DNA of 64,000 bases, from positions 7,264,629-7,328,628 of the forward strand of contig CM119265.1 in assembly GCA_051294375.1 (NCBI GenBank), in the 5' to 3' direction. The position numbers and the translations under genes are program-made. Below the pieces are notes generated by a model, which made no database searches, had not been told where the DNA came from, and saw only the letters and a list, made by a program, of their open reading frames with translations. Source of the stretch: Paraspadella gotoi (lineage: Eukaryota > Chaetognatha). Shown here in pieces: positions 1 through 13,900 of this stretch (positions are counted from its first letter, which is position 1; each line of letters begins with the position of its first letter).

Positions 1-410
1 TGCTTCGCGAGTATTCACTATTCGTCAACTTTTCGTTTCAATTCTATCGCTTTTGATTTAAAACCGATAAACCGTTACTCGCTGAAAATTGAATTTCCGC
101 CAAAGCCTAATTATTTAACTATCGTAATAAAAATGGGAAAAAATGGATTAAATGGATGAAATTAGCCAACGATTTTTTCTGTGTGACGCAACGCCAACGT
201 CACAAGCGTCATGTGCGTCAGCCGATTGTCCACGATATTGACGACGACGACGACGACGACGACTGCCCGTAAATTGTATTAGATTTACGAGGAGAATATC
301 AAGAAGACGACGACGATATTTAAGACGATGAAGGCGACGAGGGCAACGACGTCGACTTCTAAAGAGACAGTTATTTATGATTCTAAGAATTAGAGCTTTC
401 TCTCGCTCTC

Positions 411-448
<38 letters not shown>

Positions 449-663
449 GTCTATCCTCTCTCTCTCTTCTCTCTCTCTCTCATCTCTCTCTCTCTCTGTC
501 TCTCTTCCTCTTTCTTCTCGGCGCGTGCTGTTGAAAGACAACGCGATATGATCAATGATTAATGATAAACTCTTGCGACTCCGTTTTTTCAACATAAATA
601 TATCTTCTCTTTTTCTCTCGTCTTTTTTCTTTTGCGTCGTAACCCTCTAAGTTTTAATGAGGC
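1..663. repeat. Low-complexity flank, no gene
   Basis: No gene is visible. The stretch holds a GAC triplet array near 238-262, a longer GAC/GAN-rich purine tract to about 355, and a CT dinucleotide tract at about 400-520. The open frames across the CT tract translate only into Ser/Leu or Arg/Glu runs and are repeat artefacts. Confidence 0.85.
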
Positions 664-1055
664 CCCTCCCCCATCAAGTAGTCTCAAGTTTTTTTCTTTC
701 TTTTTTTCATTTCATCAATTCATCACTCTATCACTCTGTCAGTCAATCACTAAATCTTTTCTTTAATCTTCTGATTAATCTATTACTCAGCTCGCTTCAG
801 TCGTCACTTCAGTCTCTCGATCATCAGTTTTAACTACTTGCATCATCATCGATCTTTCCTCAGATCCTCATCCCCGTTATATAATAATGTTCCCTTATCT
901 TTCCTCATTTTTTTTACATTTACAGGATTCTCCCTCTCTGCGGCTTTCTTATTTTCCTCCTTTCTTTGTTCTGGGCTTCCCTTTTTTCTCCCAAGATTTT
1001 GAGGAACGTGTGTCTCTCTCTCCTCTCTCTCTCTCTCTCCTCTCTCTCTCTTCTC

Positions 1056-1088
<33 letters not shown>

Positions 1089-2008
1089 TCTCTCTTCGTA
1101 CTTCCCGTCGCTCTCGCGCCCTTCCTCCCTCCATCCTTTCCTTATCATTGAATAAAGTCCTGAGATAAAATAATAATTTCTTTCCAATTTTTTCCCCAAC
1201 AGAATTAAAAAAAAAAGAAGAAGATATCAGCTTGGACAAGTCGACAAAAAAGAGCGCTATTCGTGAATTTCCCTCTCGGATTTTAGAGACAAAAAAATAA
1301 ACAAAAACAAAAAACCATACGTAATAAAACGAAATAATAAAAAAATGATTGAATTTTTTTGCGATTTGCCGGTGAGTGAAAAATGAGAAAGTGAGAGTCA
1401 GAGAGAGGAGAGAAAGAGAGAGAGAGAGAGAGAGAGACGAGAGAGATGAGAGAGCGAGAGAAGAGAGGAGAAGAGGAGAGGAAGAGAGAGGAGAAGAGAA
1501 AGAGAGGAGAGAAATAGAGATAAATGCGCTCGAAAAAAACAAAAGCCTGGATAATCGATCTGTTCAGGAATAAAGAGGTGGCGCTCCGAGACGTTTGTTT
1601 TCCGGTGAGACAAAACAGCGACAGGAAAAGAAATAACGGGAAAGGGGGGGTGGCTGAGAAAAAAATGTCAAAAGGCGGCGAGGCGTGAGCCTCGAGTGAC
1701 CCGATCGATTCTTCACGCGAAAACTGAGAAAAACGTAAAAACGTAAAAAGAAACATCCCCTCGGTGAAAAATGTCTTCAGAGAAAAAACAGAAAAAGCGT
1801 AATTTAAGGGAACCGTAAATCTTTTTTTTCTTTTCGAGCAAAAACGTTATATTATTTTAACGCTAGGTTAAAAAAAAAAAAAAGAGTAAACAAGCAATCT
1901 CTGTCTTTCTTCTCCTTTTTCTTCCTCCCTCCTTTTCTCTCTTCTATAAGTTTTTCAAACCGCCTTTCCCTTCCGAGCACCGCATTTCATCTAAAATTCA
2001 ACTTCAGA

Positions 2009-2044
<36 letters not shown>

Positions 2045-2937
2045 TCGTCCGTCGTCGTCGTCGATCAGTCGTCGTCTCTTCCGCCGCCTCGATTTCCTTC
2101 TTTTTTTTTTCTTCTCACGAATTTAAAGTGATAAAAAAAAAAAAGGCGACTCATCTCGAAATCTTCGCTCTAGTGGCGTCTGAAAATGATAAACGGCGAT
2201 TCGTAATGTTTATCATTTAAATATTTCTCGAGATTCAAATTCAATTGAAGGTGTTTCTAATCTAATTCTAATATCGAATTATGATACAGACTCATACAAA
2301 CAAAGATAATTTAGGTTCCAATCAAGACGTTGTTTCTCGCTATTTATTAGAGAGCCTCGATTCAAAAAACTCTCTGCTCCGTCATCCCCAACTCTCGTTT
2401 TTCAGATTCGCTGTCAATGCGTTTTTCCAAGTTGCCTCTCCGCGATTAGCGACCGCTTAATTAATTGCCAAACGTTTCGTTTTTCCAACTCGAAAAGACT
2501 TTTTTTTTTGTGCTGTTGTGTGTACGCGTTGGTCACGGTTGTCACGATGTTCGGTCGAGCAGTTCGTACGGGCGCAGTTGTCATCGGTCGTCACGGTCGA
2601 ATCGCGTCTCTGACGAAATGTCGCTCCCCCCCCCCACTCCCTTCCAGTGTAGCGACGAGGCCATATGATCGATGCGCGTCGGGAAATAGCCTTTTCAGCT
2701 TCAGCTTTCTCTTGGAGAAAAGTGAGGTTGGGTCAGACGAGTCAGAAGAGAGAATCTCCAAGGGGGAGAGAGAAAAAGCTTAAGCTAATAAGTTGTTTGG
2801 TTGTTGTGTTATGGGGGGAGGTATAGAGGTTGAGGTCTTCGAATCAACTACGGAGGCCAACTGCGTGAGGTGGGGGAAGAGCGGGGGGGAGTTTGGGAAC
2901 TGAAATTGGGGTCAGTCCTGGTCAAGACGAGACGGCT
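664..2937. repeat. Long duplicated block, copy 1
   Basis: This ~2.27 kb block matches 3009-5226 in the same order along its whole length, from the CCATCAAG segment to the GTCAAGACGAGACGG segment. Differences are almost all single-base insertions or deletions in homopolymers and length changes in microsatellites. Inside are a CT tract (about 1013-1095), a GA tract (about 1395-1520), a GTC triplet array (about 2003-2064) and unique AT-rich sequence. No coding frame survives in both copies, so it is unlikely to be a gene. Confidence 0.85.
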
Positions 2938-2983
2938 TGTTGATTTCGAATGCTATATCGCTTCGGCTGTACGTATCGATGTA

Positions 2984-3008
2984 NNNNNNNNNNNNNNNNN
3001 NNNNNNNN
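2984..3008. other. Assembly gap, 25 N
   Basis: A run of 25 N lies exactly between the two copies of the long duplicated block. The true distance is unknown. Confidence 1.
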
Positions 3009-3754
3009 CCCCCCCCCATCAAGTTATCTCAAGTTTTTTCTTTCTTTTTTTCATTTCATCAATTCATCACTCTATCACTCTGTCAGTCAATCACTAAATC
3101 TTTTCTTTAATCTTCTGATTAATCTATTACTCAGCTCGCTTCAGTCGTCACTTCAGTCTCTCGATCATCAGTTTTAACTACTTGCATCATCNNNNNNNNN
3201 NCCTCACGATCTCATCCCCGTTAATAATAATGTTCCCTTATCTTTCTCATTTTTTTTACATTTACAGGATTCTCCCTCTCTCGCTTTCTTATTTTCCTCC
3301 TTTCTTTTGTTCGGCTTCCCTTTTTTCCCCAAGATTTTGAGAACGTGTGTCTCTTCTCTCTCTCTCTCCTCTCTCTCTCCTCTCTCTCTCTCTTCTCTCT
3401 CTCATCTCTCTCTCTCATCTCTCTCTCTCTCTCTCTCTCTCTCAGTACTTCCCGTCCTCTCGCGCCACTTCCTCCCTCCTCCTTTCCTTATCATTGAATA
3501 AAGTCTGAGATAAAATAATAATTTCTTTCCAATTTTTTTCCCTAACAGAATTAAAAAAAAGAAGAAGATATCAGCTTGGACAAGTCGACAAAAAAGAGCG
3601 CTATTCGTGATTTCCCTCTCGGATTTTAGAGACAAAAAAAATAAACAAAAACAAAAAACCATACGTATAAAAACGAAATAATAAAAAAATGGATTGAATT
3701 TTTTTTGCGATTTGCCGGTGAGTGAAAAATGAGAAAGTGAGAGTCAGAGAGAGG

Positions 3755-3828
<74 letters not shown>

Positions 3829-4323
3829 TAGAGATAAATGCGCTCGAAAAAAACAAAAGCCTGGATAATCGATCTGTTCAGGAATAAAAGAGGTTGGCGC
3901 TCGAGACGTTTGTTTTTTCCGGTGAGACAAACAGCGACAGGAAAAGAAATAACGGGAAAGGGGGGGTGGCTGAGAAAAAAATGTCAAAAGGCGGCGAGGC
4001 GTGAGCCTCGAGTGACCCGATCGATTCTTCACGCGAAAATGAGAAAAACGTAAAAACGTAAAAAGAAACATCCCCTCGGTGAAAAATGTCTGTCAGAGAA
4101 AAACAGAAAAGCGTAATTTAAGGGAACCGTAAATCTTTTTTTTTTCTTTTCGAGCAAAAACGTTATATATATTTTAACGCTAGGTTAAAAAAAAAAAAAA
4201 GAGTAAACAAGCAATCTCTGTCTTTCTCTCCTTTTCTCTTCCTCCCTCCTTTTCTCTCTTCTATAAGTTTTTCAACCGCCTTCTCCTTCCGAGCACCGAT
4301 TTCATCTAAAATTCAAATTCAGA

Positions 4324-4377
<54 letters not shown>

Positions 4378-5226
4378 TCGTCGTCGTCTCTTCCGCCGCC
4401 TCGATTTTCCTTCTTTTTTTTTTCTCACGAAGTTAAAGTGATAAAAAAAAAAAGGCGTCATCTCCAAATCTTCGCTCGGCGTCTGAAAATGATAAACGGC
4501 GATCGTAATGTTTATCATTTAAATATTTCTCGAGATTCAAATTCAATTGAGGTGTTTTCTAATCTAATCTAATATCGAATTATGATACAGACTCATACAA
4601 ACAAAGTAATTTAGGTTCCAATCAAGACGTTGTTTCTCGCTATTTATTGAGAGCCTCGATTCAAAAACTCTCTGCTCCGTCATCCCCAACTCTCGTTTTT
4701 CAGATTCGCTTCAATCGTTTTTCCAAGTTGCCTCTCGCGATTAGCGACGCTTAATTAATTGCCAACGTTTTTCCAACTCGAAAACGTTTTTTATTTTTTT
4801 TTTTTGTGCGTGTGTCGTGTGTCACGGTTTGTCACGGTTGTCACGATATGGTCGGTCGTCACGTTGTCATCGGTCGTCACGGTCGAATCGCGTCTCTGAC
4901 GAAATGTCGCTCCCCCCCCCACTCCCTTCCAGTGGTAGCGACGAGGCCATTTTACGATCATGCCGCGTCTGGGAAAAGCCTTTTAGCTTTCAGCTTTCGT
5001 CTCTGGAGAAAATTGAGGTTGGGTCAGACGAGTCAGAGCGAGAATCTCCAAGGGGGAGAGAGAAAAAAGCTTATAAAGCTATAGTTGTTGTTGTTGTGGT
5101 TATGGGGGGGGAGGTTAGAGGTTGAGGTCTTCGAATCAACTACGAGGCCAACTGCTGAGTGGGGGGAAAGAGGGGGGGGCGGAGTTGGAACTGAAATTGG
5201 GGTCAGTCCGGTCAAGACGAGACGGT
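3009..5226. repeat. Long duplicated block, copy 2
   Basis: Second copy of the block at 664-2937, interrupted by ten N at 3192-3201. It has the same CT (about 3350-3442), GA (about 3740-3830) and GTC (about 4323-4376) arrays at different lengths. Beyond about 5226 the two copies diverge completely. The pattern of single-base indels suggests two alleles, or an uncorrected long-read repeat, placed in tandem. A genuine recent tandem duplication is the alternative. Confidence 0.85.
3192..3201. other. Assembly gap, 10 N
   Basis: A run of ten N inside the second copy of the duplicated block. The first copy is continuous at the equivalent place and shows what short sequence is missing. Confidence 1.
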
Positions 5227-5462
5227 TTTATTAACTGTTGCTTGGTTACGCGATTAGCATTGAGGTCAAGCGCGCCCTCGACAGGCTCTGGTTGGCAGAC
5301 AGTTAGTTATACAGTTATTCATTGTGCTGCCTGACACATTCTTCCTCCGTCTCTGGTAGCCCCAACTTTTACAAGCATAATCCACCAAAGCGGAACGAAT
5401 CTGAATGATTGAAAACAAGACCAAGGATCAACGATGGGTTAAAAGAAGGAAGGGAAAAAAAT

Positions 5463-5603
<141 letters not shown>

Positions 5604-5722
5604 AAAAATAGGTAAATGATATATAAATACTAAATACATAACAAAGAAAAATGTTTGAAAGAGCAACAATTTTTCTTTCGATTGATTTTCTGACGCTCGT
5701 TTGCCGTTTCTGGTCCGACGGC

Positions 5723-5754
<32 letters not shown>

Positions 5755-7383
5755 CTTTAGCGACAAAAGGCAAACGCGGCGGCGGGAAAAAAAATACAAT
5801 GAGGCACCGAGACGCAAAAATGGCGGCGCGGTGTTGTGGCAAAAAAAGTGAGCAACCGCGAGCAAAGGCAGAGAGGAAAAAGGTGAATGAGAACAGAGAA
5901 GAATACTTTGTCCCCGGGCATCGACGAAAATATTTATGACTTTCGCCAAGAATACTTAATAAATGACGCGTCTAAAGAGAGAAAGTCTGTTCTAAATTTA
6001 TGCGGTGACTTGGCGCTCGGATTACTGCGTTTCGATTCTAGCTTATCAACCACTACGACCGCACAGTTGCCACAATTGCTCACACTTTATCTCATAGCGA
6101 CGCGAACAAAGAGAAAAGATTCGCCTAAAGGAATCAGCGGATCGGAACTGATTTCGTATTCAGGCGAATATCGTCGCACTTTTAGATTCTTTACGTTCGA
6201 CCTTTGGCTTAAAGGGAATCTATTTTTTTACACGAGTTTTAAACGTCAATTACATGCATTAATTGTTATTACTAGAGAAAGTATGTTGGGTTTCTATCCT
6301 TTTTGAATAGTCAATTTCCGTTATTGCCTTAATTTTGAATCACTCTTGAAATTTAAACTTAAGTGGAGGTTCGAATACTTTTTAAGCAAAACAACTATTT
6401 AGACCGTCCGGCCGCCCATTAAACATTTTTTCCCTTTTTTTTTCTCAATCTGACATTAATTAATAATAACAACAACAACAAAAACAACAACAACAACAAC
6501 CCCATACAGCAGAGTTTACATAACGTCTTTGTTATCGTTATCGTTATCGTTTGTAAAGCCTCGAAGCCAAATGCCTTGTCGAGTGAGTAAATAATGAATC
6601 TGAGAATAAAAAAAAAAATTAAATAATCCTTGGATAATCCGAGCTGTGGTTTTTGACTGCAGTGTTGACTTAAAGGAAAATGAGGGAAAGAGAAATTATG
6701 GAATCGTGACCTTCATTCTATTTTTACATTACAATCTCGATCGTAACCTAATTTTTCATTACGATTTCTTAAATATTGTCATCATTAAACGTCATCATTC
6801 ATCAACGGACTTGGTTCGTAAACGATTTGAGAGCGCCGAATAAATAATCAAGATTGATGAGTCCTTATCGAAAACAATCTTACGTCGAGGTTATCTGTCA
6901 CTTCGATATACAATGTAAATGTATTATATAATATATATTATACATGCTTCGCCGTAAATAAGCGGCGATCGCGATTGGATACGCCTTTTGTTTGCAGTCG
7001 CAATCAACCCTTAATCTCCAGCGCTCTTCACTCAGTCTCTCTTTGTCTTCTCTCTTCTTTTTTTATTCCTTTTTTTTTCGGGATGTAGTCTGTTTTTCTT
7101 ATCCAATCTCTCATCTCTCACTATCTCTCCCTCATCCCTTCCACATCTCGGCGAGTTTAACCTTCCTTATCTCTCACGCTTCCACCTTAATAAAGCTCCT
7201 TACCTCCTTGGCCATCTAGCTCGGCTCGTTAACTCGATGCGCACCTTGTCTGGGTTCGCACGCGCGAGAGACGGTGCACGTCTGAGCGTGCTCTCGCGGC
7301 GTCTGAACCGGCAGCGCGACCATCCAAAAGAGAGAGAGAGACGAGAGACGAGAGAGACAGGGAGAGAGAAGAGAGAGAGAGAG

Positions 7384-7426
<43 letters not shown>

Positions 7427-7877
7427 CAGATAGATATCTACCTCTACCTCCAGCAAGCGCGCTCTCCTCTGGCGTCGTTAGTTCGGTCAGGCGCACGGAT
7501 GCCCTGTTTTTCCCCCCTTTCATTCCGTCCCTCTAGAGGCGAAAGATCATCGCCGCGGGAAACGACGCAAACAAAAAGTCAATAACCTTTCGTGAAGAAA
7601 GTCGACGGAGGCAGAGGCGGAGGCGGACGCGGAGGCGGCAGCGGCGGCTACCGACCGATCCTCCGCCATCGCGTTTTCTCCTCGGCCGCCTGAGAGGTTA
7701 CCTCGGAGATGATGGGATGGGGTGGCAGTCGTCCTTCGTTAACCGTCTTTTGTCGTCGTCTTCGTCGTCGTCGTCATTCTTTGTTATCGTCCCTCGTCTT
7801 ATTCGTCCTTGGTCAATTACTCTTCGTCCTTCGTCAATGATGTCGTTGTTTTTCTCTTCGACCTTCGATCCGGAAAT

Positions 7878-7909
<32 letters not shown>

Positions 7910-9790
7910 CCCATCGATCGTTTATCGCCGGATTATCTCCGGGTTTTAGTTTGCGCTTCTTAGTAGATTAATCACGATTTTAGATTCGAACAGACATTAA
8001 CATACAAACGAGGGAGCGGCGGCGCGCGAATGACGTCAATCGGGCTGCCGTCGATGTCTTTCCTTTTTATTGTAAACAAAAATTGATTCTGACTCGTGAT
8101 CTTTTTATTTATTTTTCTTCTTATTCATTGGTGTTTCTCTGCTGGCCGCTTGAGGTCTCATGGTGCCACGTTTTCTCCATCGTCTCAGCGATAGCGTGGC
8201 CGACAAGAAGTTAACCCAGAAACCTTTTTTGCCTCGTAGCCGATTATCATTAAGATTAGTCTTGATTATTCAGTATTATATAGTAAATATATTTACTTCA
8301 AAAGCTGTCTCTTCTCCCTTAAACGAGTCTTAATACTACAATCCTTGTTACGGTAGCTTCAGTTTCGCTTCATACATCAACACAGTCAACAGTCAACAGC
8401 CGCCAGTCCTTTGTCACTGGAAAACGTTTGGTGTTATTCTGTTTTTCGCTGAAACAAAATCGTTCTTTATCTTGCTCATTTTTTGTTCTTTTTCCTCGTT
8501 TCTTTTTATCCGAATCAGCGGTGGTTTTTCCCCTTCATTTTTCTCGTTTCTCGTTTCTCGAGGCACGACTCATTCGTTCGCTTTCCTTCCCGCGATGCGA
8601 AAAGCATTCGTCACTCCCTCCCAGAGTGCACTAGTAGTCTATTATTAGTACTAGTACTACTCTCTGTCAAATTATCGCACAAGTCAGAACTTAGAATCCT
8701 AATACCATTCACCATTCGATTCCCACTTGCCAGTTGGAACGCATGGACGCACGAGACCATCGCCGACGTGGCCGCGGTCTTTGACACGTTTTTGACACGC
8801 TGTTGTCAAAAGTGAACGTTGCGACGTGCGCAGTCGTCGTCCTCATCGTCGTCGTCGTTGAACGAACAAGAAATTGCAGACGCCAAGAGAGTAATAATAT
8901 TCTCGACGGATCCGTTTATGCGATGTTGCCATGGAGACCCGCGGGTCAACTGATTGGACTTTTATCTTCGTCGTCGTTTTCTTCTTCCTATTTGTAGTCG
9001 TCGTCGTCGACGATTATGGCGCGAAAACGAAAAAATGATTAAAAAAAAAATAAAGGAAAAAAAAAAGAGCGAGAGATTACTTGAGTTAAGCCAAAGATCC
9101 ACCCCTTTGCTCTTCCCCATCCTTCTTCTTTCTCTTCTTCTCCCCCCCCCGCCCCATCCCCAGCGACCTCGTCTCCTTCCTCCCGTCCTCCTCTTCCACT
9201 TCAACCTTTTCATTTAGGCTTCTAGCTTCTCCCTCCCTCCCACTTTTTCCTGTAATTCTGAACCTCCCACCCACCTTTGTGACTTTCAGTCTTTGCCATT
9301 CTTCATTCATTGTACCTCCCACCCACCTTTGTGACTTTCAGTCTTTGCCTTTCAACCCTTTCTTCATTCAATTCGCATTCAGCAATAAGAAGAATAGTTT
9401 TGAGTTTCGATCACCGATTCTCACATTTGTTACAGCGTTCCTAGTCACTATTTATAGATGGCGTGACGAGCGAGTCGGCATTCGCTTATCCGTCACGTGT
9501 TCGAGCCAGCCCGATGTAGAATAAATAGTGTTCTCTATCGTCGGTACCTAAATGTCGCAATCTGCACGGACAATTTGGTTTTTTTTTTTTGAAAAGGTAA
9601 GGACCTGAGGGACGACGTCCTGGGATAATTAATGGCACCAGCGACGTTGCGATTCTGTTCTCTCCGCATCTCTCTCTTCAAAGGTCACCTTTCCTTTTTT
9701 CTCTTCCTCATCCTAATAAATATTCATAGAAGAAAAAAGGTTGGGAGATCCATCGGCTTCTCTGACACTTTATTCCCAGGCGACTTATTA
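5604..9790. other. Non-coding stretch with microsatellites
   Basis: No convincing gene. Contents include a GTC array (about 5724-5753), CAA repeats (about 6469-6500), GTTATC repeats (about 6530-6550), a GA tract (about 7330-7430), CGT arrays (about 7750-7775 and 7880-7910), and a 54 bp tandem duplication at about 9261-9350. The segment 7200-8060 is richer in CpG than its surroundings and could be a promoter or 5' untranslated exon of an unseen gene. A 139-codon open frame at 5887-6306 has no recognisable domain and was not called. Confidence 0.6.
8031..8038. promoter_or_regulatory. Consensus CRE (TGACGTCA)
   Basis: A perfect 8 bp cAMP-response element palindrome sits at the edge of a CpG-rich segment. 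The sequence is directly visible. Any role is inference, because no transcribed gene was identified next to it. Confidence 0.3.
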
Positions 9791-9799
9791 CCGCAGAAA

Positions 9800-10076
9800 A
9801 AAAAAAGAGAAAGAAAGAAAGAAAGAAAAGAAAGGAAAGAAAGAAAGAAGAAAGAAAGAAAGAAAAAGAAAGAAAGAAAAAAGAAAAAAGAAAGAAAAAA
9901 AAAAAAGAGGAAAAGAAAGACAGAAAAAAAGAAAGAAAGAAAAAAAGAAAAAGAAAGAAAGAAGAAAAAAAAAAAAAAAAAAAGAAAGGAAAGAAAGAAA
10001 AAAGAAAGAAAAAAAGAAAAGAAAGAAAAAAGAAAGAAAGAAAGAAAGAAGAATAAAAAGAAAGAAAGAAAACGAA

Positions 10077-10108
<32 letters not shown>

Positions 10109-10133
10109 AGAAAGAAAGGAAAAAAATGAAAAA
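9800..10133. repeat. AAAG-type purine tract, 330 bp
   Basis: Interrupted AAAG/AAAAG/GGAA repeats make ~330 bp with almost no pyrimidine on the + strand. Open frames on both strands (Lys/Glu/Arg or Phe/Leu/Ser only) are by-products of the repeat. Confidence 0.97.
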
Positions 10134-11042
10134 CAAGTAAAGACAAAAAAAAAAGTCACCAGTATTCCAGCGTCCGCTGACGCTGGGACTCGAACAGCGG
10201 TTATGGACACCGAGATTTCCATCCGAATAGGGGCGTTAATAGTGTCGGGGTGGGCATATGAAAATGGCGAAAACGTGAACATGAGCAGAAACGGCGGCTC
10301 GGAATGGCCTCGGCGAAATGAAGAATGGAAAGCGCGTCTGAATCGAGATTGCTTCGTCGAACGGGGAGTAAATGCGAAGCCATAACAATGGTCGTAAAAA
10401 GTGAATCTTGCGCTCTCAAAATGTTGTCAGAATGTCAAGAATGGACTTAGTTTTTGAGATACAAACAACAAAGGCTATGGGGTACGATTTTAGAAGAAAT
10501 CTTGGTATATGTTTATCGTTATAGTTTATTTCCCTTTTTTCATTTTTTTTAATTTTTAATTAATAAACACATCGGCCATTTTATTTTTTGTTTTTCTTAT
10601 TTACGGCCAGAATTTACGTAGCTCATCGTTTAGAACACACCTCATTTGATTTTCAATTTTCTCTGTTCTCACGCCATTGTCGCTCGAATGAATTATCGCC
10701 TCCATTGGATGACCTCGCCAGTTTTGCAATGGATGACCTCCCTCAGCTTTGCAAAGGAATGTCCTTCCTCTTCTCGCGATAGTTGACCTTAAACTCTCAC
10801 CTTCTTTCTCTTTTCTTTTCGAAGAGTCTTTTTTATCCAGGTCGTGTCCGATATTGTCTTTTTCGAGTTTTTTGAGCAGAGAGGGTGAGTCACTTGAATT
10901 CCTCCTCATCGGCCAATAACTTACCTTCGATGCCGATACTCGCCCTTGCCCATGTCCTCACCAATCTACGGAGGCCGCAGTAGCAGAAGCTGCAAAGCAC
11001 AGGAACGGGCAGATCTTCCTTGTCCCGAATCCGGGGGCGCAA

Positions 11043-11080
<38 letters not shown>

Positions 11081-11422
11081 CTAGTTCCGGTTCATTCCTC
11101 TCGGGCGATTTCTTATTCGGTCCACATTAGTGCAAAGAGTTTCATTATTATTGTGTCCTTGTTTCTTGTATATCATTTTTATAAATTTATCAAAATTATT
11201 TTACAACGATCAAGTATAAAAATGCTGAGACTCCAAAGCCTTTTTATTTCCAGTCGAGTTATTCTCCGCAAGCTGTCGCTTTTTTTCTTCCACTCATTCG
11301 CTGATTAAAGCTTTCGCGCGATTTGAAATTTAGATGCCTCGATTTCCCCGCGGGTGAAAAATTCGTTGACTCTGTCTCGTGGGCGAGCTTCCCGTCCGAG
11401 ATTCATGACGAGGTGGGCCGGG

Positions 11423-11423
<1 letters not shown>

Positions 11424-11518
<95 letters not shown>
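11424..11518. repeat. (GA)n microsatellite
   Basis: Roughly 46 uninterrupted GA dinucleotides pass into GA/AAAG sequence. Confidence 0.97.
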
Positions 11519-11520
<2 letters not shown>

Positions 11521-13140
11521 AAAAGAAAGAAAAAGAGAAAGAGAGAGAAACTAATGCCCACCACCAGGAACGAGCCGGAACTAGAAAAATGGAAACGCAT
11601 AATGGTTAAAGCGTGAGGGCACATCATGACTGAGGAGGCAGAATTCAGGACGAATCATGACCGAAAAAATCAGGTACTTAAAGATGCACCATGACCGAAA
11701 GGTGTAAACAAGGATGTGAGACTTTTCAAAAAAACGCATTATGGTCCACGGCTGAGAGTGAAAAAGGGAGACGCATCAAGGCCAAAAATAGAAAAAGGAA
11801 GGTGCATCGATGCATCACGAAGGAAAGGCTTCCCGCCATCGAATTCAAGGAAAAATCCCACGCGTTCTTTTTTTATATTTTTGGTTTCTTCTATTTTTTT
11901 TTCTCGTGGCGTCCGTTTGGCGTCGGAGTGGGTGTGAGGCTTCGTGACTCAACTTTTCACTTTATTTTCATTTTTCGTTCATACTTACTTTGATTTTATA
12001 TTTCCATCTTCGCCTCAATGTACTTCATTATCCTTTTTTTCTTCTATTTTTATCCCGAAAACCGATTGATAAATGTTATCATTTGATTTAAGTACTTAAA
12101 TTGTCAAATTTGTCAAAATTGCGCCCCACAGCTCGCAACCTAGTAACCACAACCTTGTCTGCTCTGCATTCCTTTTGGCGCGAATCTCCACATAATCTCC
12201 TCTCTCTCTTTCTGCTTCCCCTTACGTCGGCGTGTGCTTTTGCATTTCCTCGACTGTCTCTAAACCAAATATAGGGGGAGAGAGAGAGAGAGATAGAGAG
12301 AGAGACAGGGAGACATTGAGTGAAACTATGTCTATGAGAGGGAGACTGACAAAATGAGAGAGAGAGATAGAGATAAATAGATAAAGCAAGAGAGGGAGAG
12401 TGATAAAAAAGAATGAATTGAGTTTTCCATCCGCGTGCGAATGCGCGCAAGCGTGTGCGCATCTCCCGCAAAGAATGTGCACGCGCGCGTGACGGAAGAG
12501 AGGGAGAGAGAGAGAGAGAGCAAAGATGGCGGCGCCCCTCTTCGAGAGTTGTCGTAAATTATACGAATACTAATTAAACTAACCATTCACCCTTTTATCT
12601 TTGAAGAAAGTTCACTTAAAAATATTTAATCTAAATTATGACCCAAATATATTTAAAATTATGATTACTACTTTTATGCAAAATTATAATTACTACTTAA
12701 AGTTCTCACAGTAAGTTTCACGCTATCATTCTATATTCATAGAGTAAATATATTTTTTTCTAAAATAGTTTTTTATTTCTAATTTCAATTATAATTTCTA
12801 AAATGTCTGGCAAAATATGACGAGAATATCGACCAGTAATTTCCCCTCAGCTACGAAACGTCTAGCCGCGTCTTCCTCTTGTCCGACTCCTTTCAATGGG
12901 CGTGGCTCCGTCACGATAAAGTGTAGCCAACTGGAGCGAAATTGTCAGGAACGATTGACACGTTTGACGGGTGCCGGCGAAGGGTCAAGCAAGACCCGGA
13001 ACTGAGACTGTGATCCGTGCTGTACGTGTCGGCGCAGCGTTGAGCAGCCGCCAGCGCCGTGTCCAGACGACCTCGCAGCGAAACGTCGAAAAGCGATTCA
13101 TCAAATACGCGAAAGTTTAACGATCCAATAAAACGGACGA

Positions 13141-13171
<31 letters not shown>

Positions 13172-13890
13172 GACTCGATGAGATTAGTTCCAACGGGGAA
13201 AATGAGTCATGACCACAGCAAGGTTTCAGCCTTTTTAATTCATTTCATTCTTTGATTAAGCGACGAGTATGGAAAGATAAGTCAATGACTCCCGACAGAG
13301 AAAAAATGGAAATTAAAATACAATAATATATATGACGCCGTAATTGAAGCGGTGGACGAGGGTATGAAGGAAAGAAGGAAAAACGGAAGGAAGGAAGTAA
13401 AGGAAGAAAGGAAAGGAAGGAAGGAAAGAAAGGAAAGAAAGAACTTTTAAAAACAGGAAAAAAATATGGAATATTTAATAAAAAAAGGGATTTAAATAAA
13501 AACGAAGTGATTTACTGACAATGAAGAAAGTAAACTAAAACTTTTAGTAAAAGCGATAAAGCCATAAATTGTTGGTGCATAAGGGAGAGACAAGAAAGAT
13601 AAAGATGAGACTAACTTGACAACAAATTTCCCTTTTGGATAATGAAGAATGGGATAACCAATAAATATGTCATCAAAAAGGCGAAGACTGATAGCAAAAG
13701 ATGAGGATGAGAATCTGACCAGATGAGAAACGCGAGAGAAAATAGGGAGTTTTAATCATCCCAAAATTAGAGTGAGCGGAATCCGATCGGTGAATCAGAT
13801 GTGTGCAGCAGATATGGCTCGGATCAAATGCAGTTCGGAGTCATAAATTTTCTTGCGAGCGCCTGTCTTTTCCAGACGCGAAACTTGAGA

Positions 13891-13900
13891 NNNNNNNNNN
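13891..13900. other. Assembly gap, 10 N
   Basis: Ten N abut a GA microsatellite, so the gap is probably a repeat of unresolved length. Confidence 1.

Noticed and set aside
377-1756. Long Ser/Leu or Arg/Glu open frames across CT/GA tracts
   Set aside because: They are translations of dinucleotide repeats, present on both strands and in several frames; no gene structure.
5887-6306. 139-codon frame starting near the end of the microsatellite zone
   Set aside because: No motif, AT-rich codon use unlike the real exons, and no splice partner; left as unassigned sequence.
9632-10385. Lys/Glu-rich frame of over 200 codons
   Set aside because: Product of the AAAG purine tract; the opposite strand is equally open.
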